Below are positions 12,908 to 24,470 of a stretch of 64,000 nt of DNA, in pieces. The DNA is from Dama dama (lineage: Eukaryota; Chordata; Mammalia; Artiodactyla; Cervidae). The notes below the pieces were generated by a model. It had not been told where the DNA came from. It searched no databases and saw only the letters and a list, made by a program, of their open reading frames with translations. Each line of letters begins with the position of its first letter. Position 1 is the stretch's first letter. The stretch is from assembly GCF_033118175.1 (NCBI RefSeq), contig NW_026870969.1, positions 372,001 to 436,000 of the forward strand. The letters run 5' to 3'. Both the position numbers and the translations under genes were made by a program.

Positions 12908-14260
12908 TGAAAAATATGAAGAGCTTCAAAAGGTGTCAAAAATGAGATGAGCATGAAACGGTCTGCAAATAGGAGGAGCATGAAGCGGTGTTCAAAAACA
13001 TGAAGAGCCTGAAAAGCTGTGAGAAATATGAAGAGCTTCAAAAGATGTCAAAAATATGAGGAGCATGAAACGGTCTGAAAAATAGGAGGAGCATGAAATG
13101 GTGTTCAAACACATGAAGAGCCTGAAAAGGTGTGAAAAATATGAAGAGCTTCAAAAGGTGTGAAATACATGAGGAGCATGAAACGGTCTGAAAATAGGAG
13201 GAGCATGAAGCGGTGTTCAAAAACATGCTGAGACTGAAATCTTGTGAAAAATATGAAGAGCTTCAAAAGGTGTGAAAAATATGAGGAGCATGATACGGTC
13301 TGAAAAATAGGAGGAGCATGAACCGGTGTTCAAAAACATGAAGAGCCTGAAAAGGTGTGAAAAATATGAAGAGCTTGAAAAGGTGTCAAAAATATGAGGA
13401 GCATGAAACGGTGTGAAAAATAGGAGAAGTAAGAAGCGTTATTGAAATACATGAAGAGCCTGAAAACGTGTGAAGAATATGAAGAGCTCAAAAGGTGTGA
13501 AAAATATGAAGAGCTTCAAAAATATGAAAAATATGAAGAGCTTCAGAAGATGTCAAAAATGAGATGAGCATGAAACGGTCTGAAAAATAGGAGGAGCATG
13601 ATGTAGTGTTGAAAAAAATAAAGAGCCTGAACAGGTGTGAAATATATGAAGAGCTTCAAAAGGTGTGAAAAATATGAGAAGCATGAAACGGTCTGAAAAA
13701 TATGAGGAGCATGAACCGGTGTCGAAAAACCTGAAGAGCCTGAAAAGGTGTGAAAAATATGAAGAGCTCCAAAAGGTGTGAAAAATATGAGGAGCATGAT
13801 ACGGTCTGAAAAATAGGAGGAGCATGAACCGGTGTTCAAAAACATGAAGAGCCTGAAAAGGTGTGAATAATAGGAAGAGCTTCAAAAGGTGTGAAAAATA
13901 TGAGGAGCATGAAACGGTCTGAAAAATAGGAGGAGCATGAAGTGGTGTTGAAAAACATGAGGAGCCTGAAAAGGTGTGACAAATATGAAGAGCTTCAAAA
14001 GGTGGGAAATACATGAGGAGCATGAAACGGTCTCAAAAATAGGAGGAACATGAAGCGGTGTTCAAAAACATGAAGAGCCTGAAAAGGGGTGAAAAATATG
14101 AAGAGCTTCAAAAGGTGTCAAAAATATGAGGACCATGAAACGCTCTGAAAAATAGGAGGAGCATGAAGCGGTGTTGAAAAACATGAAGAGTCTGAAAAGG
14201 TGTGAAATATATGAAGAGCTTCAAAAGGTGTAAAAAATATGAGGAGTTTGAAACGGTCTG

Positions 14261-14273
14261 AAAAATATGAGGA
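14261..14273 (+). repeat. Left target-site duplication of L1 copy 1 (one mismatch)
   Basis: The sequence is AAAAATATGAGGA, directly before the L1 5' end. It differs at one base from the right duplicate and from all other copies (AAAAATAAGAGGA). The ATATGAGG form is the common satellite form, so this base may have mutated or been converted back to consensus. Confidence 0.8.
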
Positions 14274-15093
14274 TCTGGTTTCCTCATTGTGTATGCCCAG
14301 AAGTGGAATTGCTGGGTCATATGGCAGTTCTATTTCCAGTTTTTTAAGAAATCTCTTCACCGTTTTCCATAGCGGCTGTACTAGTGTGCATTCCCACCAA
14401 CAGTATAAGAGGGTTCCCTTTTCTCCACTCCCTCTCCAGCATTTATTGCTTGTAGACTTCTGGATAGCAGCCATCCTGACTGGCATGTAATGGTACCTCA
14501 TTGTGGTTTTCATTTGCATTTCTCTAATAATGAGTGATGTTGAGCATCTTTTCATGTGTTTGTTATCCATCTGTATGTCTTCTTTGGAGAAATGTCTGTT
14601 TAGTTCTTTGGCTCATTTTTTATTGGGTCATTTATTTTTCTGGAATTGAGCTGCAGGATTTGCTTGTATATTTTTGAGATTAATCCTTTGTCTGTTTCTT
14701 CATTTGCTATTATTTTCTCCCAATCTGAGGGCTGTCTTTTCACCTTACTTATAGTTTCCTTTGTAGTGCAAAAGCTTTTAAGTTTCATTAGGTCCCATTT
14801 GTTTAGTTTTGCTTTTATTTCCAATATTCTGGGAGGTGGGTCATAGAGGATCTTGCTTTGATTTATGTCGGAGAGTGTTTTGCCTATCTTCTCCTCTAGG
14901 AGTTTTATAGTTTCTGGTCTTACATTTAGATCTTTAATCCATTTTGAGTTTATTTTTGTGTATGGTGTTAGAAAGTGTTCTATTTTCATTCTTTTACAAG
15001 TGGTTGACCAGTTTTCCCAGCACCACTTGTTAAAGAGGTTGTCTTTTTTCCATTGCATATCCTTGCCTCCTTTGTCAAAGATAAGGTGTCCAT
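14274..15093 (-). pseudogene. Inverted L1 ORF2 fragment (distal region), copy 1
   Basis: Read on the minus strand, this piece runs from a DKGGKDMQWKKDNLFNKWCW segment through FLTPYTKINSKWIKDLNVRP and KWDLMKLKSFCT to PAIPLLGIH. These are conserved blocks of the C-terminal part of L1 ORF2 protein, downstream of the reverse transcriptase. The frame breaks near 14600-14630, where an A-run is one base short compared with the family; reading continues in another frame as MKRCSTSLIIREMQ. In the C-terminal Cys/His motif (14401-14450) the second Cys reads Ser and the His reads Tyr, giving CWRGSGE...LLYCWWEC, so the motif is lost. There is no start codon or promoter of its own. Confidence 0.9.
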
Positions 15094-15097
15094 AGGT

Positions 15098-15367
15098 TCG
15101 TCTGAAAGAGACACGTGCACCCCAATGTTCATCGCAGCACTGTTTATAATAGCCAGGACATGGAAGCAACCTAGATGCCCGTCAGCAGATGAATGGATAA
15201 GAAAGCTGTGGTACATATACACCATGGAATATTACTCAGCCATTAAAAAGAATTCATTTGAATCAGTCCTAATGAGATGGATGAAGCTGGAGCCCATTTT
15301 ACAGAGTGAAGTAAGCCAGAAAGATAAAGAACATTACAGCATACTGACACATGTATATGGAATTTAG
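15098..15367 (+). pseudogene. Sense L1 ORF2 C-terminal fragment, copy 1
   Basis: On the plus strand the reading frame gives RDTCTPMFIAALFIIARTWK, then MEYYSAIKKNSFES and a C-terminus ending HVYGI before TAG. This is the L1 ORF2 C-terminal tail, comparable to the human DTCTRMFIAALF...MEYYAAIK tail. The frame is open to the stop in this copy. It is separated from the rest of ORF2 by the inversion junction near 15091-15100 and is not a functional gene. Confidence 0.9.
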
Positions 15368-15715
15368 AAAGGTGACAACGATAACCCTATATGCAGAACA
15401 GAAAAAGAGACACAGAAATACAGAACAGACTTTTAAACTTTGTGGGAGAATGTGAGGGTGGGATATTTCAAAAGAACAGCATGTATGCTATCTATGGTGA
15501 AACAGATCACCAGCCCAGGTAGGATGCACGAGACAAGTGCTCCGGCTTGGTGCACTGGGAAGACCCAGAGGAATCGGGAGGAGAGAGAGGTGGGAGGGGG
15601 AATCGGGACTGGGAATACATGTAAATCCATGGCTGATTCATATCAAAGTATGACAAAACCCACTGGAAAAAAAAATAAAAATAATAAAAAAAAATAAAAA
15701 AAATAACAATAAAAA

Positions 15716-15728
15716 AAAAATAAGAGGA
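15716..15728 (+). repeat. Right target-site duplication of L1 copy 1
   Basis: AAAAATAAGAGGA follows the A-rich tail. Its first A residues merge with the tail, so the left edge is ambiguous. Satellite resumes directly with GCATGAAACGG. Confidence 0.8.
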
Positions 15729-15743
15729 GCATGAAACGGTGTT

Positions 15744-16082
15744 CAAAAACATGAAGAGCCTGAAAAGGTGTGAAAAATATGAAGAGCTTCAAAACGTGTC
15801 AAAAATATGAGGAGCATGAAACAATCTGAAAAATAGGAGGAGCATTAAGCGGTGTTCAAAAACATGAAGAGCCTGAAAAGGTGTGAAAAATATGAAGAGC
15901 TTCAAAACGTGTCAAAAATATGAGGAGCATGAAACAATCTGAAAAATAGGAGGAGCATTAAGCGGTGTTCAAAAACATGAAGAGCCTGAAAAGGTGTGAA
16001 AAATATGAAGAGCTTCAAAACGTGTCAAAAATATGAGGAGCATGAATCGCTCTGAAAAATAGGAGGAGCATGAAGCAGTATT
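15744..16082 (+). repeat. Recent 113-bp duplication, about 3 near-identical monomers
   Basis: Just after L1 copy 1 the monomer phase mark CAAAAACATG recurs at 15744, 15857 and 15970, exactly 113 bp apart. The first two units share rare variants (AAACAATCTG and GAGCATTAAGCGG), so they arose by a very recent single-monomer duplication. The third unit begins to diverge near 16046. Confidence 0.85.
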
Positions 16083-19000
16083 CAAAAACATGAAGAGACT
16101 GAAATGTGCGATAAATATGAAGAGCTTCAAAACGTGACAAAATATGAGGAGCATGAAACGGTCTGAAATATAGGAGGTGCATGAAGTGGTGTTGAAAAAC
16201 ATGAAGAGCCTGAAAAGGTTTGAAAAATATGAAGAGCTTCAAAGGTGTCAAAATTATGAGGAGCATGAAACGGTCTGAAATATAGGAGGTGCATGAAGAG
16301 GTGTTGAAAAACATGAAGAGCCTGAAAAGATGTGAAATATATGAAGAGCTTCAGAAGCTGTCAAAAATATGAGGAGCATGAAACGGTCTGAAAAATAGGA
16401 GGAATATGAAACGGTGTTGAAAAATATGAAGAGCTTGAAAAGGTGTGAAAAAAATGAAGAGCTTCAAAAGGTGTGAAAAATATGAGTAGCATGAAACGGT
16501 CTGAAAAGTAGAAGGAGCATGAAATGGTGTTCAAAAACATGAAGAGCCTGAAAAGGTGTGAAATATAGGAAGAGCTTCAAAAGGTGTAAAAATATGAGGA
16601 GCATGAAACGGTCTGAAAAATATGAGGAGCATTAAGCGGTGTTGAAAAACATGAAGAGCCTGAAAAGTTGTGAAAAAATATGAAGTGCTTCCAAAGGTGT
16701 GAAAAATATGAGGAGCATGAAACGGTCTGAAAAATAGGAGGAGCATGAAGCGGTGTTGATAAAAGTGAAGAGCCTGAAAAGGTGTGAAAAAATATGAAGT
16801 GCTTCCAAAGGTGTGAAAAATATGAGGAGCATTAATTGGGCTGAAAAATAGGAGGAGTATGAAACTGTGTTCAAAAACATGAAGAGCCTGAAAAGGTGTG
16901 AAAAATATGAAAAGCTTCAAAAGGGATCAAAATTATGAGGGGCATGAAACGGTGTGAAAAAGAGGAGGAGCTTGAAACAGTGTTCAAAAACATGAAGATC
17001 CTGAAAAGGTGTGAAAAATATGAAGAGCCTCAAAAGGTGTCAAAAATATGAGCATCAAGAAACGGTCTGAAAAATAGGAGGAGCATGAAGCGGTGTTGAA
17101 AAACATGAAGAGCCTGAAACGGTGTGAAATATATGAAGAGCTTCAAAAGGTGTCAAAAATATGAGGAGCAGGAAACGGTCTGAAAAATAGGAGGATCATG
17201 TAGCGGTGTTGAAAAACATGAAAAGCCTGAAAAGGTGTGAAAAATATGAAGAGCTTCAAAAGGTGTCAAAAATATGAGGAGCATGAAACGGTCTTAAAAA
17301 TAGGAGAAAGATGAAGCGGTGTTCAAAAACATGAAGAACCTGAAAAGGTGTGAAAAATAAGAAGAGCTTTAAAAGGTGTGAAAATTATGAGGAACTTGAA
17401 ACGGTCTGAAAAATAGGAGGAGCATGAACTGGTGTTGAAAAACGTGAAGAGCCTGAAAAGGTGGGAAAAATATGAAGAGCTTCAAAAGGTGTGAAAAATA
17501 TGAGGAGCATGAAACGATCTGAAAAATAGGAGGAGGATGAAACGGTAATCAAAAACATGAAGAGCCTGAAAAGGTGTGAAAAATTTGAAGAGCTTCAAAA
17601 GGTGTGAAATACATGAGGAGCATGAAACGGTCTGAAAAATAGGAGGAGCATGAAGCGGTGTTCAAAAAAATGCAGAGACTGAAAAGTTGTGAAAAATATG
17701 AAGAGCTTTAAAGGTGTGAAAAATATGAAGAAGTTCAAAATGTGTCAAAAATGAGATGAGCATGAAACGGTCTGAAAAATAGGAGGAGCATGAAGCGGTG
17801 TTCAAAAACATGAACAGCCTGAAAAGTTGTGAAAAATATGAAGAGCTTCAAAAGGTGTCAAATATATGAGGAGCATGAAACGGTCTGAAATATAGGAGGA
17901 GCATGAAGCGGTGTTCAAAAACATGAAGTGCCTGAAAAGGTTTGAAAAATCTGAAGAGCTTCAAAAGGTTTTAAAAATATGAGGAGCAAGAAATTGTCTG
18001 AAAAATAAAGGAGCATGAAGCGATGTTCAAAAACATGAAGAGCCTGAAAAGGTGTGAAAAATATGACGAGCTTCAAAAGTTGTCTAAAATATGAAGAGCA
18101 TGAAACCGTCTGAAAAATAGGAGGAGCATGAAGCGGTGTTCAAAAACATGAAGAGCCTGAAAAGGTGTGAAAAATATGAAGAGCTTCAAAAGGTTTGAAC
18201 TACATGAGGAGCATTAAACGGTCTGAAAAATAGCAGGAGCATTAAGTGGTGTTGAAAAACCTGAAGAGCCTGAAAAGATGTGAAAAATATGAAGAGCGTC
18301 AAAAGGTGTAAAAAAAATATGAAGAGCCTGAAACGGTCTGAAAAATAGGAGGAGCATGAAGCGGTGTTTAAAAACATGAAGAGCCTGAAAAGGTGTGAAA
18401 TATATGAAGAGCTTCAAAAGGTGTGAAAAATATGGAGAGCTTCAAAAGGTGTCAAAAATATGAAGAGCATGAAACGGTCTGAAAAATAGGGGGAGCATGA
18501 AATGGTGTTCAAAAACATGAAGAGTTTGAAAAGGTGTGAAATATATGAAGAGCCTGAAAAGGTGTGAAAAATATGAAGAGCTTCAAAAGGTGTCAAAAAT
18601 ATGAAGAGCATGAAACTGTCTGAAAAATAGGAGGAGCATTAAATGGTGTTCAAAAACATGAAGAGCCTGAAAAGGTGTGAAAAATATGAAAAGCTTCAAA
18701 GGTGTGATATACATGAGGAGCATGAAACGGTCTGAAAAATAGGAGAAGCATGAAGTGATGTGGAAAAACATGAACAGCCTGAAAAGGTGTGAAAAATATG
18801 AAGAGCTTCAAAAGGTGTGAAATACATGAGGAGCATGAAACTCTCTGAAAAATAGGAGGAGCATGAAGTGGTGTTCAAAAACATGAAGAGCCTGAAAATG
18901 TGTGAAAAATATGAAGAGCTTCAAAAGGTGTGAAATATATGAGGAGCTTCAAAAGGTGTGAAAAATATGAAGAGCTTCAAAAGATGTCAAAAATATGAAA

Positions 19001-20439
19001 AGCATGAAACGGTCTGAAAAATAGGAGGAGCATGAAATGGTGTTCAAAAACATGAAGAGCCTGAAAATGTGTGAAAAATTTGAAAAGCTTCAAAGGTTTG
19101 AAATACATGAGGAGCATGAAACGGTCTGAAAAATAGGAGAAGCATGAAGTGGTGTGGAAAAAAATGAAGAGCCTGAAAAAGTGTGAAAAATATGAAGAGC
19201 TTCAAAAGGTGTGAAATATATGTGGAGCATGTATCTCTCTGAAAAATAGGAGGAGCATGAAGTGGTGTTGAAAAACATGAAGAGCCTGAAAAGGTGTGAA
19301 AAATATGAAGAGCTCCAAAAGGTGTGAAAAATATGAGAAGCATGATACGGTCTGAAAAATAGGAGGAGCATGAAGTGGTGTTCAGAAACATGGAGAGCCT
19401 AAAAAGGTGTGAAAAATATGAAGAGCTTCAAAAAGTGTCAAAAATATGAGGAGCTTGAAACGGTCTGAAAAATAGGAGGAGCATGAAGCAGTGTTCACAA
19501 ACATGAAGAGCCTGAAAAGGTGTGAAAAATATGAAGAGCTTCAAAACGTGTGAAATACATGAGGAGCATGAAAAGGTCTGAAAAATAGGAGGAGCATGAA
19601 ATGGTGTTCAAAAACATGAAGAGCATGAAAAGGTGTGAAAATTATGAAGAGCTTCAAAAGGTGTCAAAAACATGAGGAGAATGAAACGGTCTGAAAAATA
19701 GGAGGAGCATGAAGCAGTGTTCAAAACATGAAGAGCCTGAAAAAGTGTGAAAAATATGAAGATCTTCAAAAGTTTGAAAAATATGAAGACCCTGAAAAGG
19801 TGTCAAAAATGAGATGAGCATGAAACAGTCTGAAAAGGAGGAGGAGCATGAAGTGTTGTTCAAAAACGTGAAGAGCCTGAAAAGTTGTGAAAAATATGAA
19901 GAGCTTGAAAAGGTGTGAAATACCTGAGGAGCATGAAACGGTCTGAAAAATAGGAGGAGCATGAAGCGGTGTTCAAAACATGAAGAGCCTGAAAAAGTGT
20001 GAAAAATATGAAGAGCTTCAAAAGGTTTAAAAAATAGGAGGAGGATGAAGCGGTGTTCAAAAACATGAAGAGCCTGAAAAAGTGTGATAAATATGAAGAG
20101 CTTATAAAATTGTCAAAAAAATGAGGAGCATGGAGAGATGTTCAAAAACATGAAGAGGCTGATAAGGTGTGAAAAACATTAAGAGCTTCAAAAGGTTTGA
20201 AAAATAGGAGGAGCATGAAGCTGTGTTCAAAAATATGAAGAGCCTGAAAATGTGTGAAAAATATGAAGAGCTTCAAAACGTGTGAAATACATGAGGAGCA
20301 TGAAAAGGTCTGAAAAATAGGAGGAGCATGAAGCGGTGTTCAAAACATGAAGAGCCTGAAAAAGTGTGAAAAATATGAAGAGCTTATAAAATTGTCAAAA
20401 ATATGAGGAGCATGAAACGGTCTGAAAAATACGAGCAGC

Positions 20440-21620
20440 CTGAAACGATCTGAAAAATAGGAGGAGCATGATGCGGTGTTCAGAAACATGAAGAGCCTGA
20501 AATGGTGTGAAAAATATGAAGAGCTTCAAAAGGTGTCAAAATATGAGGAGCATGAACGGTCTGAAAAATAGGAGGAGCATGAAACGGTGTTCAAAAACAT
20601 GAAGAGCCTGAAAAGGTGTGAAAACTATGAAGAGCTTCAAAACGTGTCAAAAATATGAGGAGCATGAAACGGTCTGAAAAATGGGAGGAGAATGAAACCT
20701 TGTTCAAAAACATGAAGAGCCTGAAAAGATGTGAAAAATATGAAGAGCTTCAAAATGTGTCAAAATATGAGGAGCATGAACGGTCTGAAAAATAGGAGGA
20801 GCATGAAACGGTGTTCAAAAACATGAAGAGCCTGAAAAATGGGAAAAATATGAAGAGCTTCAAAACGTGTCAAAAATATGAGGAGCATGAAACGGTCTGA
20901 AAAATGGGAGGAGCATGAAACATTGTTCAAAAACATGAAGAGCCTGAAAAGATGTGAAAAATATGAAGAGTTTCAAAAGGTGTGAAATACATGAGAAGCA
21001 TGAGAGGGTGTGAAAAATGGAGGAGCAAGAAGCTGTGTTGAAAAACATGAAGAGCCTGAAAAGGTGTGAAAAATATGAAGAGCTTCAAAAGGTGTGAAAA
21101 ATATGAGGAGCATGAAGCGGTGTTCAAAACCCTGAAGACCCTGAAAAGGTGTGAAAAATATGAAGATCTTCAAAAGGTGTGAAATACTTGAGGAGCATGA
21201 AACGGTCTGAATAATAGGAAGATCATGAAGCGTTGTTGAAAAACATGAACAGCCTGAAAAGGTGTGAAATATATGAAGAGATTCAAAAGGTTTAAAATAT
21301 ATGAGGAGCATGAAACGGTCTGAAAAATAGAGGCAGCATAAAACGGTGTTCAAAAACATGAAGAGCGTGAAAAGGTGTGAAAAATACGAAGAGCTTAAAA
21401 GGGTGTGAAATGTATGAGGAGCATGAAACGGTCTGAAAATTAGGAGGAGCATGAAGCTGTGTTCAAAAACATGAAGAGCCTGAAAAGGTGTGAAAAACAT
21501 GAAGAGCTTCAAAAGTTTGAAAAATAGGAGGAGCATGAAGCGGTGTTCAAAAACATGAAGAGCCTGAAAAAGTGTGAAAAATATGAAGAGCTGATAAAAT
21601 TGTCAAAATTATGAGGAGCA
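20440..21620 (+). repeat. Duplicated satellite block (partner 29739-31060)
   Basis: It is colinear with 29739-31060 at an offset of 9299 bp, changing to 9439 bp where the partner carries about 140 extra bases near 30440-30580. That is five 28-bp subunits. Shared rare variants include GAATGAAACCTTG, a TATGAGGAGCATGAACGG one-base deletion, and TAGAGGCAGCATAAAACGG. Block edges are approximate. Confidence 0.85.
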
Positions 21621-21759
21621 TGAAACGCTCTGAAATATAGGAGGATCATGAAACGGTGTTGAAAAACATGAAGAGCCTGAAAAGGTGTGATAAATGTGAA
21701 GAGCTTCAAAAGGTGTCAAAAATATGAGGAGCATGAAACGGTGATCAAAAACATGAAGA

Positions 21760-24470
21760 ATCTGAAAACGTGTGAATAATATGAAGAGCTTCAAACGGTG
21801 TGAAAAATATCAGGAGCATGAAACGGTCTGAAAAAGATGAGGAGCATGAAGTGGTCTTCAAAAACATGTACAGCCTGAAAAGGTGTGAAAAATATGAAGA
21901 CCTTCAAAAGGTGTGAAATACATGAGTATCATGAAACGGTATAAAAAATAGGAGGAGCATGAAACTGTGTTCAAAAACATGAGAGCCTGAAAAGGTGTGA
22001 AAATATGAAGAGCTTTAAAAGGTGTGAAAAATACGAGGAGCATGAAACGGTGTTCAAAAACATGAAGAGCCTAAAATGGTGTGAAAATTATGAAGAGCCT
22101 CAAAACGTGTCAAAAATATGAGGAGTATGAAACGGTCTGAAAAATAGGAGGAGCATGAAGCGATGTTGAAAAACTTGAAGAGCCTGAAAACGTGTAAAAT
22201 ATGAAGAGCTTCAAAAGGTGTGAAAAATATGAAGAGCTTCAAAAGGTGTCAAAAATGAGATGAGCATGAAACGGTCTGAAAAATAGGAGGAGAATGAAAC
22301 GATGTTGAAAAACTTGAAGACCCTGAAAAGCTGTGAAAAATATGAAGAGCTTCAAAAGGTGTGAAAAATATGAAGAGCTTCCAAAGGTGTCAAAAATATG
22401 AGGAGCATTAAAAGGTCAGAAAAAGAGGAGGAGCATGAGTGGAGTTGAAAAACATGAAGAGACTGAAAAGGTGTGAAAAATATGAAGAGCTTCAAAAGGT
22501 GTCAAAAATATGAGGAGCTTGAAACGGTCTGAAAAATAGGAGGAGCATGAAGCAGTGTTCAAAAACATGAAGAGTCTGAAAAGGTGTGAAAAATATGAAG
22601 AGCTTCAAAACGTGTGAAATACATGAGGAGCATGAAAAGGTCTGAAAAATAGGAGTAGCATGAAGAGGTGTTCAAAAACATGAAGAGGCTGATAAGGTGT
22701 GAAAAACATGAAGAGCTTCAAAAAGTTTGAAAAATAGGAGGAGCATGAAGCGGTGTTAAAAAACATGAAGAGCCTAAAAAAGTGTGAAAAATATGAAGAG
22801 CTTATAAAATGGTCAAAAATATGAGGAGCAAGAAACGGTCTGAAAAATAGGAGGAGCATGAAACGGTGATCAAAAACATGAAGAGCTTGAAAATGTGTGA
22901 AAAGTATGAAGAGCTTCCAACGGTGTGAAAAATATGAGGAGCATGAAACAGACTGAAAAAGATGAGGAGCATGAAGTCGTGTTCAAAAACATGTGCAGCC
23001 TGAAAAGCTGTGAAAAATATGAAAAGCTTCAAAAGGTGTGAAAAATAGGAGGAGGATGAAGCGGTGTTCAGAAACATGAAAAGCCTGAAAATGTGTGAAA
23101 TATGTGAAGAGCTTCAAAAGATGTCAAAAATATGAGGAGCATGAAACGGTCTGAAAAATAGGAGGAGTAAGAAGCGTTATTGAAATACATGAAGAGCCTG
23201 AAAACGTGTGAAGAATATGAAGAGCTCAAAAGGTGTGAAAAAAATGAAGAGCTTCAGAAGGTGTCAAAAATGAGATGAGCATGAAACGGCCTCAAAAATA
23301 GGAGGAGCAGGAAGTGGTGTTCAGAAACATGGAGAGCCTGAAAAGGTGTGAAAAATATGAACAGCTTCAAAAGGTGTGAAATACATGAGGAGCATGAAAC
23401 GGTCTGAAAAATAGGAGGAGCATGAAGAGGTGTTCAAAAACCTGAAGAGCCTGAAAAGGTGTGAAAAATATGAAGAGATTCAAAAGGTGTGAAAAACAGG
23501 AGGAACATGAAGCGGTGTTCAAAAATATGAAGAGCCTGAAAAGGTGTGAAAAATATGAAGTGCTTCAAAAGGTGTCAACAATATGAGGAGCATGAAACGG
23601 TCTGAAAAATAGGAGGAGCTAGAAGCGGTGTTGAAAAACAAGAAGAGAAGGAAAAGGTGTGAAAAATATGAAGAGCTTCAAAACGTGTCAAAAATATGAG
23701 GAGCATGAAACGGTCTGAAAAATAGGAGGAGCATGAAGCGGTGTTGAAAAACATGAAGAGCCTGAAAACGTGTGAAAAATCTGAAGAGCTTCAAAAGGTA
23801 TGAAAATATGAAGAGCTTCAAAAGTTGTCAAAAAAGAGATGAGCATGAAACGGTCTGAAAAATAGGAGCAGCATGAAGCGGTGTTGAAAAACATGAAGAG
23901 TCTGAAAAGGTGTGAAAAATATGAAGAGCTTCAAAAGGTGTCAAAAATATGAGGAGCATGAAACGGTCTGAAAAATAGGAGGAGCATGAAGCGGTGTTGA
24001 AAAACATGAAGAGCCTGAAAACGTGTGAAAAATATGAAGAGCTTCAAAAGGTATGAAAATATGAAGAGCTTCAAAAGTTGTCAAAAAAGAGATGAGCATG
24101 AAACGGTCTGAAAAATAGGAGCAGCATGAAGCGGTGTTGAAAAACATGACGAGCCTGAAAATGTGTGAAAAACGTGAAGAGCTTCAAAAGATGTCAAAAA
24201 TATGAGGAGCATGAAACGGTCTGAAAAATATGAGGAGCATGAAGCGGTGTTAAAAAACATGAAGAGCCTGAAAAGAAGTGAAAAATGTGAAGAGCTTCAA
24301 AAGGTGTGAAAAATATGAAGTCCTTCAAAAGGTGTCAAAAATATGAAGAGCTTCAAAAGATGTCAAAAATATGAGGAGCATGAAACGGTCTGAAAAATAT
24401 GAGGAGCATGAAGCGGTGTTGAAAAACATGAAGAGCCTGAAAAGCTGTGAAAAATAGGAAGAGCTTCAAA
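21760..24470 (+). repeat. HOR block A (related to B and C)
   Basis: It matches block C (26157-28740) at offset 4397, falling to 4370 after block C loses one 27-28-bp subunit near 26510. From about 22631 it also matches block B at offset 1861. Marker variants include GAGCATGAGTGGAGTTG (22431), GGAGGAGTAAGAAGCG (23161) and AACAAGAAGAGAAGG (near 23640). Block A alone holds an internal 253-bp tandem duplication (nine subunits) at 23688-24180. Confidence 0.85.
23688..24180 (+). repeat. 253-bp tandem duplication inside block A
   Basis: The stretch starting at 23688 recurs at 23941 with almost no change. 253 bp is about nine 28-bp subunits, or 2.25 monomers, so the exchange was in register with subunits and not with the 113-bp monomer. 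Blocks B and C lack it. Confidence 0.85.

Larger units (their letters stand above)
1..14260 (+). repeat. 113-bp tetrameric satellite array, tract 1
   Basis: This is continuous tandem satellite. The monomer is 113 bp (112 bp in some places) and is built from four related subunits of 28, 28, 29 and 28 bp. Their diagnostic cores are GAGCTTCAAAAGGTGTC (s1), GAGCATGAAACGGTCTG (s2), GAGCATGAAGCGGTGTTG (s3) and GAGCCTGAAAAGGTGTG (s4), each followed by an A-run. My hand-built consensus holds 49 A, 33 G, 20 T and 11 C. The array begins before the window. Subunits are sometimes lost or gained singly, for example an extra s1-type unit near 12901-12928. I see no gene, RNA gene or other transposon here. 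The many short open frames on the minus strand end at a stop supplied by s1 and are composition artefacts. Orientation is given as the purine-rich strand. No transcription is implied. Confidence 0.97.
14274..15715 (+). mobile_element. Ruminant-type LINE-1 fragment, copy 1: 5'-truncated with internal inversion
   Basis: This is a non-LTR retrotransposon remnant of about 1.44 kb. The first part (14274 to about 15093) is inverted and encodes the distal ORF2 protein on the minus strand. From about 15095 the element reads in sense: the ORF2 C-terminus to a TAG at 15365-15367, a 3'UTR to about 15664, then an interrupted A-rich tail. The inverted piece ends in the PAIPLLGIH region and the sense piece starts just before RDTCTPMFIAALF. 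These two are adjacent in a normal L1, which is the signature of twin priming. The 3'UTR with ATCACCAGCCCAGG and GGAGGTGGGAGGGGGAATC resembles the L1 of cattle and relatives. A target-site duplication flanks it. Both ORF2 pieces are broken, and ORF1, the promoter, the endonuclease and most of the reverse transcriptase are absent, so the element cannot move itself. It shares its insertion site with copies 2-4. Confidence 0.93.

Noticed and set aside
1..14260. CRISPR array (regular repeats near 28 bp)
   Set aside because: Repeats of CRISPR-like length exist, but there are no unique spacers: the subunits abut directly and are all related. The L1 shows the DNA is mammalian.
14239..14570. Open frames joining satellite to L1 sequence, on either strand
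   Set aside because: Chance fusions across the insertion edge. The L1 part is antisense or frameshifted ORF2, and the satellite part is non-coding.
14646..15095. Plus-strand open frames inside the inverted part of the L1 copies
   Set aside because: They are the antisense of ORF2. Their repetition in four copies reflects duplication, not selection.
15440..15697. Open frame in the L1 3'UTR
   Set aside because: The region is the known untranslated end of the element. The frame runs into the A-rich tail as a Lys/Asn string.
15661..15715. A-rich microsatellite as a separate feature
   Set aside because: It is the interrupted poly(A) tail of the L1 and is present in all four copies.
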